A DNA stretch of 64,000 bases from JAFGRR01 sp964499235 (GCA_964499235.1 CAZCKC010000005.1:1-64000), one strand, 5' to 3'; shown: positions 41,801 to 51,002, counted from the first letter of the stretch. Notes: generated by a model from the letters alone, not told the origin. Translations and numbers: made by a program.

Positions 41801-42893
41801 GCTCAGCCAGCTCGCATCGCTCGAGCCCCACTGGAAAATGCCGGGCGCGCCGCCCGCCAGCGGCTGGCTGCGGTCGATGATCTCGGGCAACGTGATCACC
41901 TCGGCCGTCCCGCCCGGGTCGTTGATGACCGTGATCGTGATGCGGTTGCCAAAGAAGAGCGTGTCAACGCGCACCCGCGCGTCGAACGGCGTGCCCGGGG
42001 TGAAGATGAAGTCCGGGTTGTTCGGAGCGGTCCGGTAAAGCTCGATCCACTCCCCGTCGCGGACCTTCTGCACCGACACGCCCTGCGGGGCGCGCTCGTG
42101 GGCTTGCCAGTTGCCCGACTGCGTCAGCTCGTTGCAGAAGACCACGCGATAGAAGTTCTCCGCGTCGCGCGCGTACGTGATCAGACCGATGCCGTCGTTG
42201 TCGCGGTTCAGCAGCCGAGCCTGAACCGTGTAGTCGATCCAGTCCGCGGCCGCCGGGTCCGCCAGCACCAGGCTGGTCCCCATGAAGTCGATGTTCGGGT
42301 GCGAGGCGCTCGCGCGGGTGAAGTAGTTGCTCGTCTCCTGATAACGCCCGTCGCCAGCGAAATGCCAGCTCAGGTTCTCGTTCGTGCTGACCGGCACCTG
42401 GCTGCCGGCCGCGTTCGTCGTCCGCAGCCGCTGCCACGCCGTCGGCGGCGTCCAGTCCGCTGCGACCAGCGTCTCACCGCCGCGGGTCGCGGTGAACCGC
42501 CCCGCCCGCATCCCCGAGTTCGCCCACGAGAACACCCCCGCCCGGCCGCTGATCGGCCCGGCCGCGTGGAAGGTCCCCACCCGCCGGCCGGCGACGGCCA
42601 CGGTGAAGAGGTCGCCATCGATCTCGACGCTCACGGGCACCAGCGTGCCGTCGGTAGGCGNNNNNNNNNNNNNNNNNNNNNNNNNNNNNNNNNNNNNNNN
42701 NNNNNNNNNNNNNNNNNNNNNNNNNNNNNNNNNNNNNNNNNNNNNNNNNNNNNNNNNNNNGGTAGGCGTGCGTCATCGCGTTCCGCCAACCGCGCTCGAA
42801 ATCGTCCTCCAGCAGGACGGACTGGGCACGCGTGCAGACCACCGCGGCGGCGGCGAGGATCAACGGACAGGCAAAGCGAACGGCGTTGGACAC
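38846..42893 (-). CDS. Secreted multi-domain protein: lectin-like repeats, internal dockerin-like repeats and C-terminal phosphoesterase (contains a gap)
   Basis: An exported protein of over 1,300 residues, read through a gap. The GTG at 42893 (AAAGG upstream) starts a signal peptide ending near VVCTRAQ. Then come several LamG-like modules, each with a DNDGIGL, DDDGFGL or DDDGVGL strand followed by an NFYRL-type strand and a GVSVQKVRDG turn. Two EF-hand loops (DLNCDGVVDFADIDGF and DLNADGAVTFFDIDPF) follow, and finally a calcineurin-like phosphoesterase of about 300 residues with VLPDTQVYS, HEGDMTNW, APGNHDYGPG and VTHAYMY. The last motif reads NGHVLN, so the second His of the usual GHxH is missing. 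It is a paralogue of the next gene upstream, which lacks the phosphatase part. Substrate unknown. Confidence 0.82.
42661..42760. other. Gap of 100 N inside the lectin-phosphoesterase gene
   Basis: Unlike three other gaps, this one has no 55-bp flanking duplication; only 8 bases (GGTAGGCG) are shared. The reading frames on the two sides differ, and comparison with the paralogue at 43022-46195 suggests that about a dozen codons are missing. It is probably a true gap of unknown size. Confidence 0.7.
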
Positions 42894-42954
42894 GGGGACA
42901 ACCTTTCTGTAGATGATCGGGACGAGTTGAGCGCGCTCCGCGCTGATTAAGGGA

Positions 42955-42989
42955 CCGCCGGCGGCCGGGCAATCCCGGTCCGCCGGCGG
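42955..42989 (-). terminator. Hairpin between the two paralogous lectin-like genes
   Basis: CCGCCGGCGGCCGGG pairs with CCCGGTCCGCCGGCGG (one bulge, 4-nt loop). On the minus strand it is followed by TCCCTTAATC. It lies just past the stop of the 1057-residue protein and may reduce read-through into the phosphoesterase gene. Confidence 0.5.
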
Positions 42990-43021
42990 CTGTGTGCTCA
43001 AAAGCTACGCGACTATTGCGC

Positions 43022-46000
43022 CTACTCCACGAGCAGCCCGACGAACGGGTCGATGTCGAAGAAGTCGACGTTCCCGTCACCGTTGATGTCGTTGACCGTC
43101 ACGAAGTCGCAGTCGAACTCCGCTTCCCAGGTGCCCTGGCCGCTGACCAGCGCCGTCACGAACGGGTCGATGTCAAAGAAGTCCACCGCGCCGTCACAGT
43201 TCGTGTCACCGACGAGGTCGTCCGAGCCCGGCTCGGTCACAAGCACGTCGAAGAACTGCGCGCCACCGTCCCAGATCTCCGTCCAGCCGAGGCCGGTGCC
43301 GAGGACATTGTCGTCAGCTTCACCGATGCCGGCATTGCTGCCCCAGCAGGTCAGGCCGATTTGGCCAGTGGTAATCGGCTCGGAATCGCTGAAGTTCCAG
43401 GTGTACGTCGTCTGGCCGTCGCCGTCGACGTCCCCGTAGAGCTGCGTCACGGTGAGCTCGAAGTCGCCGCCGATCGCGGTGATCGCCACGTTCCAGCGCT
43501 CCCGCGGCGTGTAGACGAAGTCATCGCTGAAGAAGACCTCGCTCCACGTGCCGCCCATTTTCTTCTGCACGGCGACGCCGCGCGGCGCCGCACCAAAGGT
43601 GTTGCCGGCCTGGTGCTGGAAGGAGACGCGATAGAAGTTGTCCTCGTCCTGGTAGCGGAAGAGGATCCCGATCCCGTCGTCGTCGAGGTTCTGGAGGTCG
43701 ACGCTGTAGGTGTAGTCGGTCCAGGTGTCGGCGCCGGCCACGATCCGCGGACCTTCCCAGTCGATCGTGCCCCGCGTCAGATCCGGGTCGTAGTCGGGAG
43801 TCTCCGGATTATCGGGAACCGCAAAGACGGTACCGGAGGCCCAGCGGTTGTCACGCACGACCGCACCGTCGACACCCAGTCGCAGACCGAGGCCTGACCA
43901 GACCGTGTCACCGGCACCCATGAACGAACCGATGCCGAAGTCGGGGCTGAACGCAACCCCCGCCGCAGTCAGGTTCGGATCCGGGCTCTCCGAGTGCGTA
44001 ATGCTTACGAAGTTCAGGGGATCACCTAGCGTTGGCGCGGTCACGTCTTCCCAGCCCTTCGGATCCGGCTCGCCGAAGCCCCACTCCCAGGCCGGGCCGC
44101 TGTCGCCGGCCGGCGTGACGCTCAGCGCGCTGAACTCGTTGTCGCTGTGGAACCAGGTGTGCACGCCGATCTTGCCGTTGGCGATCGGGTCGCCGTCGCT
44201 GAACGAGGCCGTGTAGATGTTCTCGAACCACTGCTGGCTGACTTCCTCGTAGCCGTCGACCTCGACGGTGAAGTCGCCGCCGCTCGTGATCACGCGGACG
44301 CGGAAGATCGCGAAGCCGATCGACTCACCCGCCTGCGTGCCCAGCGGGTCATAGGTAAACCCGCCGTCGACCGTCTGCGTCGTGTCGCGGAACAGCTCGC
44401 TATACGTGCCGTTCTTGACCTTCTGCACGGTCACGCCCTGCGCCGGGCCGGCCGGGTTCAGGTCCTCCTCGGACGCGAACGTCAGCCGGTAGTGGTTGAG
44501 CTCGTCCTGGTAGCGGAAGAGCAGGCCGAGGCCGTCGTTGTCGCGGGCCTTGATCGTCGCCTCGTAGGTGTAGTCGGTCCAGTTGACGTCGCCGGCCGCG
44601 ATCCGCGGGCCCTGGAACTCGACGCCGTCCTTGCCGGAGCCGTCGCTCAGCCCGCGGTTGAAGACGTTCTCGATCGCCCGGTTCGGCAGCTTCGTCAACC
44701 AGATGCCGTGGACATTGCCGCGCGGCGGCCGCACGGTGACGACCGGCGTGGTCACGCCATCGACCGTCTTCCAGATGCCGGTGCCCTGCGGGAAGCCGAA
44801 GCCCGTGCCGCCCTGCGCCCGGAAGCCGACCCGCCAATAGTTGTTCAGGTCCTCGAAGCCGAAGACCAGGCCGATGCCGTCGTTGTCGTCCGATGCCAGG
44901 TCGACGCTGTAGACGTAGCTCGACGCGGTCGTGTAGCTCTCGTCGACGATGACGAAGGGCTCGAAGATAGCACCCTGCGTGGGGATGGCGTTCGAGTTCT
45001 CGTAGGCCGCCGCGCCCGCCAGCGAGAGCTGCCACCGCGGCGTGGCCGAGCCGTTGTCATACTGCGTCCAGTCACCGAACGTCGTCGCGGAGAAGATGTC
45101 GTCGACCAGGACGCTGGTGTCGGCCGCGGTCGCGAAGGGCGTCGAGACGCCCCCGTAGCTCAGCCACTGGCAGCCGCTCGAGCCCCACTGCGCCAGGCCC
45201 GGCGCGCCGGCCGCGATCGGGTCGCTGCTGTCCGTAATCGTCGGATACGTGATCAGGTTGGCCGCCCCGTCGGGGTCGTCGATAACCTCGAGATCGATCG
45301 ACACGTCGCCGGTCCCGTCGTCGGTGCTAATCGTCGCGGTCACGTCGAACGGCACGCCCGGCGTGTAGACGAACAGCGGCGTGCCGCCGCTCTCGGCATC
45401 CTCGCGGTAGAGCTGGGTCCACGCCCCGTCCTTGTACTTCTGCACCGAGAGGCCCTGGGGAGCGCGGTCGGTAGGCGCCCAGCTGCCGGAGACCGTCACC
45501 TCGGACGTGAACATCAACCGGTAAAAGTCGTCCGTCGGGGTCACGTACAGCAGCAGCCCGATGCCGTCGTCGTCCGTGTTCAAAATGCGGGTCTGGACGG
45601 TGTAGTCCGCCCAGCTTTCGGCACCGGGGACGGCGTAGACCACGCCCGGGCCGCGGAAGTCGGTGTTCGGCGCGGTGGTCGTCGCGACCGTGAAGAAGTT
45701 GGTGTCATCGACGATCCGCGGCTCGAAGAAGCGCTTGCCGATCGAGATGCCCAGGTCGCTCGTCGCGCCGTCGCTGTTGGAGATCGGCACCGAGCGCCAG
45801 TCGGTGAGCCAGTTCTCGGTGTAGGCCGTCGCCGCACCCTCGGTCACCGTGAGCGGGCCGAAGATCGAGCCCAGCGGGCCGCGATTCGCCCACGAAAAGA
45901 CGCCGACGTGCCCGGGCGTCAGGTCGGGGTCCGTCGCTGAGGCGATCACCGAGCCGTTGACCACCACGTCGACCGTGTTGCCGTCGACGACGATGTCGAC

Positions 46001-46195
46001 TTCCCACGGGGTGAGGTTCGTGGGCGGGACGAAGGTCGTGCCGGGCTCCGACCAGGCGGGCAGGTTGGTGTGGGTCATCGCGTTTTCCCACCCGCGGCTG
46101 AAGTCGTCCTCGAACAGGATCGTGTTTGCGGCCGCCGACCCGGCAACGAGCAGGGTCAGACCGCCGATGAGGCCGTGTGTGCTAAGTCTTTGCAT
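43022..46195 (-). CDS. Secreted lectin-like repeat protein with two C-terminal dockerin-like repeats
   Basis: A 1057-residue exported protein (signal peptide to about AGSAAAN). It contains repeated LamG-like modules marked by DDDGIGLLLYVTPTDDFYRL, DNDGIGLVFGFEDLNNYWRV, DNDGLGLLFRYQDELNHYRL and DDDGIGILFRYQDEDNFYRV, each followed by a GxSVQK- or GVAVQK-like turn. It ends with two EF-hand loops, DTNCDGAVDFFDIDPFV and DINGDGNVDFFDIDPFV. No catalytic motif was found; it probably binds glycans at the surface. GGAGG precedes the ATG at 46195. It is 90 bases downstream of a pseudopilin-like gene and 128 bases upstream of its phosphoesterase-bearing paralogue, so a recent duplication followed by gain or loss of the phosphatase is likely. 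Confidence 0.83.
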   Translation of the reverse strand: MQRLSTHGLIGGLTLLVAGSAAANTILFEDDFSRGWENAMTHTNLPAWSEPGTTFVPPTNLTPWEVDIVVDGNTVDVVVNGSVIASATDPDLTPGHVGVFSWANRGPLGSIFGPLTVTEGAATAYTENWLTDWRSVPISNSDGATSDLGISIGKRFFEPRIVDDTNFFTVATTTAPNTDFRGPGVVYAVPGAESWADYTVQTRILNTDDDGIGLLLYVTPTDDFYRLMFTSEVTVSGSWAPTDRAPQGLSVQKYKDGAWTQLYREDAESGGTPLFVYTPGVPFDVTATISTDDGTGDVSIDLEVIDDPDGAANLITYPTITDSSDPIAAGAPGLAQWGSSGCQWLSYGGVSTPFATAADTSVLVDDIFSATTFGDWTQYDNGSATPRWQLSLAGAAAYENSNAIPTQGAIFEPFVIVDESYTTASSYVYSVDLASDDNDGIGLVFGFEDLNNYWRVGFRAQGGTGFGFPQGTGIWKTVDGVTTPVVTVRPPRGNVHGIWLTKLPNRAIENVFNRGLSDGSGKDGVEFQGPRIAAGDVNWTDYTYEATIKARDNDGLGLLFRYQDELNHYRLTFASEEDLNPAGPAQGVTVQKVKNGTYSELFRDTTQTVDGGFTYDPLGTQAGESIGFAIFRVRVITSGGDFTVEVDGYEEVSQQWFENIYTASFSDGDPIANGKIGVHTWFHSDNEFSALSVTPAGDSGPAWEWGFGEPDPKGWEDVTAPTLGDPLNFVSITHSESPDPNLTAAGVAFSPDFGIGSFMGAGDTVWSGLGLRLGVDGAVVRDNRWASGTVFAVPDNPETPDYDPDLTRGTIDWEGPRIVAGADTWTDYTYSVDLQNLDDDGIGILFRYQDEDNFYRVSFQHQAGNTFGAAPRGVAVQKKMGGTWSEVFFSDDFVYTPRERWNVAITAIGGDFELTVTQLYGDVDGDGQTTYTWNFSDSEPITTGQIGLTCWGSNAGIGEADDNVLGTGLGWTEIWDGGAQFFDVLVTEPGSDDLVGDTNCDGAVDFFDIDPFVTALVSGQGTWEAEFDCDFVTVNDINGDGNVDFFDIDPFVGLLVE

Positions 46196-46285
46196 TATGC
46201 TTCCCTCCAAAGTGGTTTTGCGCAATCATCCGGAAAAGCTTCGGCTTCTAAGGCCGGCGCGGCCGCCGACGGGCGGGATCGCCCG

Positions 46286-47209
46286 CTACCAGTTGCCGTG
46301 CGGCGGGATCCAGTCTGTCCGCCACTGCGGCGGCACCTCATTCCAGTAGGCCATGTCACTCTCGAAGAGCAGTTGCTGCGTGGTGTTGGGCGTGAACCAG
46401 GCCACGTGACCGTCGGCGAACCCCGAGTTCCACCCCTTGTCGCCGTGGTTGTCGTGCTCGTTGTCGGGGAAGTTGTTGTAGTCGACGCCGCCGGTCGGAT
46501 CGCTCGGATCATCGCCGTCAAGGACCAGGATCACCTTGTCCGCCCGCTTCGTCATCTTGTCGGGCCGCTTCAGGACGTCCGGAAAGCCGTCCTGGTCGTC
46601 ATCGTTGCCGCCTTTGGTGTCGTAGCGCCCGTCGGCGAACCGATCAAGCTGGTACCCATTCCAGTACTCGTAGCTGTGTCCGGTGGTAGTCCGGCGACCG
46701 CCGTTCGGTTCCTTCTTGTTGTTGTGATTGCCGTTGAGGTGCTGCGGCACTTCGATCCGGTGGGACGTCGAGGGGCAGGTCAGCACCCCCCAATCGCGAA
46801 TGTACTGCCCCGGAGCGGCCGTCGCCGGCTTGGCGTTCGGCAGAAAGACTGGCGTTCCGGGCTGGAACGAGTCATAGTCCATCGCCAAGGCAACCACCGA
46901 GTCGTCACCGATGATGTTCCCGCCGTTCGCCACGCCCCCCGGAACCGTCGGCGTATTGAATTTGCGCGCACCGAAGTCGTAGGTGACGTTGTACATGTAC
47001 CACTTCTGATCGTGGTCCTCCGCGTAGTACATCATCGCCTGCAGGATCTGCCGGAGGTTGCTGCGGTCGGTCACCTCCTTCGCCTGCTCCCGCGCATTGT
47101 TCAGCGACGGCAGCAGGATCGAGATCAACAACGCAATAATCGCGACGACGACCAGCAGCTCGATCAGCGTGAAGCCGGCCCGGCCACGGGGTTGCACTCT
47201 GCTCGGCAT
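46286..47209 (-). CDS. Pseudopilin-like protein (prepilin N-terminal cleavage/methylation domain), copy 3
   Basis: A 307-residue protein with leader MPSRVQPRGRAG, then FTLIELLVVVAIIALLISIL. The soluble part ends with NSGFADGHVAWFTPNTTQ, close to the H-x(9)-D-G-type tail of planctomycete pseudopilin-like proteins. The ATG at 47209 has AAAGGA upstream. It lies in a minus-strand row: lipoprotein, this gene, lectin-like protein, lectin-phosphoesterase. The N-terminal 25 residues are nearly identical to copy 2, while the soluble domains differ. Confidence 0.87.
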   Translation of the reverse strand: MPSRVQPRGRAGFTLIELLVVVAIIALLISILLPSLNNAREQAKEVTDRSNLRQILQAMMYYAEDHDQKWYMYNVTYDFGARKFNTPTVPGGVANGGNIIGDDSVVALAMDYDSFQPGTPVFLPNAKPATAAPGQYIRDWGVLTCPSTSHRIEVPQHLNGNHNNKKEPNGGRRTTTGHSYEYWNGYQLDRFADGRYDTKGGNDDDQDGFPDVLKRPDKMTKRADKVILVLDGDDPSDPTGGVDYNNFPDNEHDNHGDKGWNSGFADGHVAWFTPNTTQQLLFESDMAYWNEVPPQWRTDWIPPHGNW

Positions 47210-47284
47210 ATGCGATTGTCCTTTCATCAGCATCTGTCCAGTGGGCGCTAGCGGGTGGTCAACGAGGCCTCTTGCGGTGCAGCC

Positions 47285-47884
47285 TCACGCCTGCACCGGG
47301 CGATACAGCAGGAACTCCCCCCACGGCGTCTGCACGATCCAGCGGTCCGGGCCATCCGCCGCGGCCGCTTCGCCTTCGTCAGCCGCGTTCTCGCCGTCCG
47401 CCGCCGCGGGTGCNNNNNNNNNNNNNNNNNNNNNNNNNNNNNNNNNNNNNNNNNNNNNNNNNNNNNNNNNNNNNNNNNNNNNNNNNNNNNNNNNNNNNNN
47501 NNNNNNNNNNNNNGCCGGGGCCGCGCCCGGCGCGGGGCGGAACGTGAGCTCGAACGGCTGCTTCTCGATCGACTTGGCCGCGCCCGAATAGTCCCGCTGC
47601 GGCGTGATCGTCACGGTCGGCTCGGGGGCCGCCGGATCACCCTGCATCTCCCAACTGCCGCCATGCGAGTAGAGCAACCCGCGTTCGGCCTGCGGGTCGA
47701 GAATCTCAAATTGGTACTGGCCGTCAGCCATGAAACGAGCCATGACGTGCTGGCGGCCATCCTGTGACACCCCTTCCCAGACTCCCGAAACCGGTAACGG
47801 CGTCGCGGCTTCATTACCCCCGCCGCAACCGACAACGAGCACCGGGATTGCGAACGACATGCAGAGAACAAGTGCTCTGAGCAT
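47285..47884 (-). CDS. Small lipoprotein with Ala/Pro-rich linker (contains a gap)
   Basis: The N-terminus MLRALVLCMSFAIPVLVVGC is a lipoprotein signal with lipobox VVGC, so it is probably anchored in a membrane. The body has SGVWEGVSQDGRQHVMARFM, DGQYQFEI and GSWEMQGD, a beta-strand pattern like small lipocalin-type domains of unknown function. A low-complexity Ala/Glu/Pro stretch contains 100 Ns (47414-47513), after which the protein ends WIVQTPWGEFLLYRPVQA. GGAGCC lies before the ATG. The true length is uncertain because of the gap. It may be the first gene of the pseudopilin/lectin unit. Confidence 0.65.
   Translation of the reverse strand: MLRALVLCMSFAIPVLVVGCGGGNEAATPLPVSGVWEGVSQDGRQHVMARFMADGQYQFEILDPQAERGLLYSHGGSWEMQGDPAAPEPTVTITPQRDYSGAAKSIEKQPFELTFRPAPGAAPXXXXXXXXXXXXXXXXXXXXXXXXXXXXXXXXXXAPAAADGENAADEGEAAAADGPDRWIVQTPWGEFLLYRPVQA
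47414..47513. other. Gap of 100 N inside the lipoprotein gene
   Basis: No flanking duplication is seen. The flanks are GC-rich low-complexity coding sequence, a usual cause of assembly breaks. Confidence 0.8.
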
Positions 47885-48157
47885 CAAGGCTCCGACCAGC
47901 GTGGGTGTCACTAAGTGGGGTGCAGCTTCACGGCCGCCACTGAAAGGGTGTCGCAGCACAGCAACACGGCGATCACTGCCATCACAGGCTGCAAGGTAGG
48001 GGCGCTTGATGAGGTTTCGATCAGTCCATCGTAAAGATGTTGCAAATAATGCGACGGACGGGCCTTCGCCGCCCCTGGCAGCCAGGGCCGATCAGGCAAT
48101 TGTTGACACTTTCCGCTGCCATTCCCGGCGCTGCTGCGGGACGTTGCGTAGTGGTGG

Positions 48158-49573
48158 CTACTGGGCGTTGACGTGCCGCTCCCAGCCGACCGGCTGCGTC
48201 CACGCTTTCTGCCGCTGGCCCGGGTACGACGGGTCCTTGGCCGGCTGGTCGGAGGTGATCGTCGCCCGAACGAAGAGCTCATCGCCCCGCAGCTGGTAGC
48301 GACCCTTCAGCCCCGTAACCGTTTTCAGCACGGTCCCCACATCAGGCGAATACTGTCGCGTGATGTCGCTCCGCGGGTTGCCCTCGTCGTCCAGCACCGG
48401 CTTGCTGGTCCGGTCATAGCTTTCGCGGGTGCCGATGAACTCGATCGTGAACTCGGCGTCGCCGTCCGGCTCGATCTCCAACTCGAGCACGCCCGCGTCG
48501 CGGTCGTACGCCAGCTTCCGCAGCGTTACCCCCGACGAAGCATAGAAGTCGCCGGCCCGCATCGCGCCGATGAGCGCCTCCGGCGTCAACTCCGCCGCCC
48601 GCACCATGATCCACCCCCGCCCCGGCGTCACGTTCCGCCGGCCGTGATAGGTGTGCGAATCGTCGGTTGCCATTCCGTAGACCGGCCGGGCGTCGAGCTG
48701 GTCGATCCGGATCGTGTTCGCAATGTCCCAGAGCCGCTCGTCGCCCGGCCGCGGCCCCCCGCCGCGGTGGTTGATCGACGGGTGCCCGTTGTAGACCTCC
48801 ATGAAGTTGCCCTCGACCACCCTGGCGATGTTCTCGGCCGTGATCGCCCAGCCGAAGTTCGGATGGTTGAGGTGGGCGAGGATCGGCTGGCCGGTCTCGG
48901 CCTGCTGCTGCTTCACGGCGTTGTAGATGTTCCGCACGGTGTCCTCGACCGAGGAGCCCCGCTGCGGCGGGATCAGGTGCTTGAGGTTGATCGCGTTGAT
49001 GTGGATCGGCTTGCCGCCGAAGCCGTCGCTGATTTCCTCGCCCGGCAGCACGAGGAACTTGTCCGGCGCCTCGAACAGCACGCGGTAATCCTCGAGGGTC
49101 TTGAGCCGGACCTGCTCGGTCCCGTCAATCGTGCGGGTCTCGATCCAGCCGTCGTCGAAGCGATCGCGGTACTTCGTCAGCACGTCGTCGTGCCCGCCGG
49201 CCCGCTTGATCACCCACGAAACATCGACCCAGCGCTGCTTGTCGGCCAGAATGTTGTGATCCGACAGCGCCACGAAGTCGTAGTCACGCTGGTGGTACCA
49301 GTCGACGATCATCTCCGGAAAGTCGTTCCCGTCACTCCAGAGCGAGTGCGCATGCGTGTTGCCCTTGTACCACCGCGTCGGCGCCGACGTGACCCGCTCG
49401 CGCTGGGCCGGCGCCTCGACCCGCGCCTCGGCCAGCTCGACCCGCCCCTCGTCGGCCACTGCCGTTTCCGTCGACTGCGCCCAGACGGCCGTGACCGCGA
49501 GCGTGCACAGGACGGCGACCGAGCCGGCGGCGAAGAGCATCCGGGCGTGACAACGGCTGGAACGAGCAGGCAT
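48158..49573 (-). CDS. Secreted PHP-domain phosphoesterase
   Basis: A 471-residue exported protein (signal peptide to about TAVWAQ). The polymerase-and-histidinol-phosphatase fold is seen from its metal-binding motifs: GNTHAHSLWSDG, VALSDHNI, PGEEISDG, HLNHPNFGW and MATDDSHTYHG. A C-terminal beta domain (from about 360, with GVLELEIEPDGDAEF) follows. PHP proteins hydrolyse phosphoesters with two or three metal ions; secreted planctomycete versions are not assigned a substrate. GGGAGA precedes the ATG at 49573. It is divergent from the Tat-type phosphoesterase gene across a short AT-rich spacer. Confidence 0.85.
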   Translation of the reverse strand: MPARSSRCHARMLFAAGSVAVLCTLAVTAVWAQSTETAVADEGRVELAEARVEAPAQRERVTSAPTRWYKGNTHAHSLWSDGNDFPEMIVDWYHQRDYDFVALSDHNILADKQRWVDVSWVIKRAGGHDDVLTKYRDRFDDGWIETRTIDGTEQVRLKTLEDYRVLFEAPDKFLVLPGEEISDGFGGKPIHINAINLKHLIPPQRGSSVEDTVRNIYNAVKQQQAETGQPILAHLNHPNFGWAITAENIARVVEGNFMEVYNGHPSINHRGGGPRPGDERLWDIANTIRIDQLDARPVYGMATDDSHTYHGRRNVTPGRGWIMVRAAELTPEALIGAMRAGDFYASSGVTLRKLAYDRDAGVLELEIEPDGDAEFTIEFIGTRESYDRTSKPVLDDEGNPRSDITRQYSPDVGTVLKTVTGLKGRYQLRGDELFVRATITSDQPAKDPSYPGQRQKAWTQPVGWERHVNAQ

Positions 49574-49708
49574 GGTGTTTCTCCCGAGTGTGGGGTGACG
49601 CAAGACGAGCCCCGCGCGGGATGAGCCCACCCGAGCGAATCGAACGCTCGTTCGGTGGGCCCCGTGCGGCGGCTGGGGCGGAGATATAACACGTTTTCGC
49701 CGGCCGAT

Positions 49709-49918
49709 TGTTAGCGCTTGCTTAAAAATTGCCCGCGCGGGGAAGTTCGCGTTGCCGCCGCCGNNNNNNNNNNNNNNNNNNNNNNNNNNNNNNNNNNNNN
49801 NNNNNNNNNNNNNNNNNNNNNNNNNNNNNNNNNNNNNNNNNNNNNNNNNNNNNNNNNNNNNNNTGTTAGCGCTTGCTTAAAAATTGCCCGCGCGGGGAAG
49901 TTCGCGTTGCCGCCGCCG
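49709..49918. repeat. 55-bp duplication flanking a 100-N gap in a promoter region (assembly overlap)
   Basis: Bases 49709-49763 and 49864-49918 are identical around the Ns at 49764-49863. Collapsing them leaves a divergent spacer of about 270 bases between the PHP and metallophosphoesterase genes. The repeated stretch holds TTAGCGCTTGCTTAAAAA, an AT-rich element that could be part of the promoters. Confidence 0.92.
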
Positions 49919-49997
49919 CCCGACGGGCTTCTATTGCACGCTGGCAAGTGCGAACGTGCGGGCGTTCGCTCTGCGAAGTCTTCACGAGGAGCGCAGC

Positions 49998-51002
49998 ATG
50001 GTGACGCCGGATCTGACGGCAGTGCGGACCTCGCGCCGACAGGTCCTCAAGGCCGGGCTCAGCGGCCTGCTCCTGCCCTTCGCCCCGCGGCCGGCGGCGG
50101 CCGCCGCCTCAGCCAAGCCGATCACCTTCGGCGTCCTCGCCGACCTGCACCACGGTCTCGCCCCGGACGCGCAGCCGCGGCTCGAGACGTTCATGGTCGC
50201 CGCCGAGGAGGCGCGTTGCGACGCCATCATCCAGCTCGGCGACTTCAACTACGCCGACGCCGCCAGCGCCGCGTGCACCCGGCTCTGGCAGCAGTTCCGC
50301 GGCCCGCGCTACCACGTTCTCGGCAACCACGACATGGACAAAGTGAACAAGGCCGCCGTCGCGCAGGCCTGGCAGATGCCCGGCCGCTTCTACAGCTTCG
50401 ACCGCGGCGGTTTTCACTTCGTCGTCCTCGACCGCAACAATCTCAGGACCGACGACGGCTACGTGCCCTACGCGAACGCCAACTTCTACGTCTCCGGCGC
50501 CGTGCGGGCGTTCGCCGACCCGCCCCAGCTCGAGTGGCTCGCCGCCGACCTCGCCCGCACCGATCGCCCGACGGTCGTCTTCGTCCACCAGGGTCTCGGC
50601 ATGAACGACGAAGCGGCGGCGAATCCCAACCACCCGAACCACGCCCTCGAGAAAACCCTCGAGCAGCCGCGGCTTGACGGGCGCCCCAGCCCGGTCGTCG
50701 CCTGCTTCTGCGGCCACCACCACGTCGACCGCCACCGCCGCAAGCACGGCGTGCACTACGTCTGGCTCAACAGCGCGTCGTACCACTGGGTCGGCGCCCG
50801 GTATGGCCGGATGGCGTTCTACGAGGATTCACTGTTCGCGCTGCTCACGTTGGACCCCGGCGGCGTGATCGCGATCCGCGGGCGCGCAAGCACCTGGCGG
50901 CCGCCGACGCCCGCCGACCGCGGTTTCCCCGGCGTCGCCGGCCTTGCCGCCAAGATCAGCGACCGCCAACTGGCATTCAGCCCGCCCGCCCAGTCGCCGT
51001 GA
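49998..51002 (+). CDS. Tat-exported calcineurin-like phosphoesterase
   Basis: A 334-residue protein. The N-terminus has a twin-arginine signal, TSRRQVLKAGLSGLLLPFA. The metallophosphoesterase motifs are complete: VLADLHHG, LGDFNYAD, LGNHDM, VFVHQGLG and FCGHHHVDRH. Tat export suggests that it folds and loads metals in the cytoplasm before leaving, as for PhoD-like enzymes, though the fold family differs. GAGGAGCG lies before the ATG. It faces the V-ATPase operon tail by tail. Confidence 0.88.
   Translation: MVTPDLTAVRTSRRQVLKAGLSGLLLPFAPRPAAAAASAKPITFGVLADLHHGLAPDAQPRLETFMVAAEEARCDAIIQLGDFNYADAASAACTRLWQQFRGPRYHVLGNHDMDKVNKAAVAQAWQMPGRFYSFDRGGFHFVVLDRNNLRTDDGYVPYANANFYVSGAVRAFADPPQLEWLAADLARTDRPTVVFVHQGLGMNDEAAANPNHPNHALEKTLEQPRLDGRPSPVVACFCGHHHVDRHRRKHGVHYVWLNSASYHWVGARYGRMAFYEDSLFALLTLDPGGVIAIRGRASTWRPPTPADRGFPGVAGLAAKISDRQLAFSPPAQSP

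Noticed and set aside
38681..42916. 1411-codon plus-strand open frame
   Set aside because: It is antisense to the lectin-phosphoesterase gene, rich in Arg/Pro/Val and without domain features. The minus-strand protein has clear motifs and a signal peptide.
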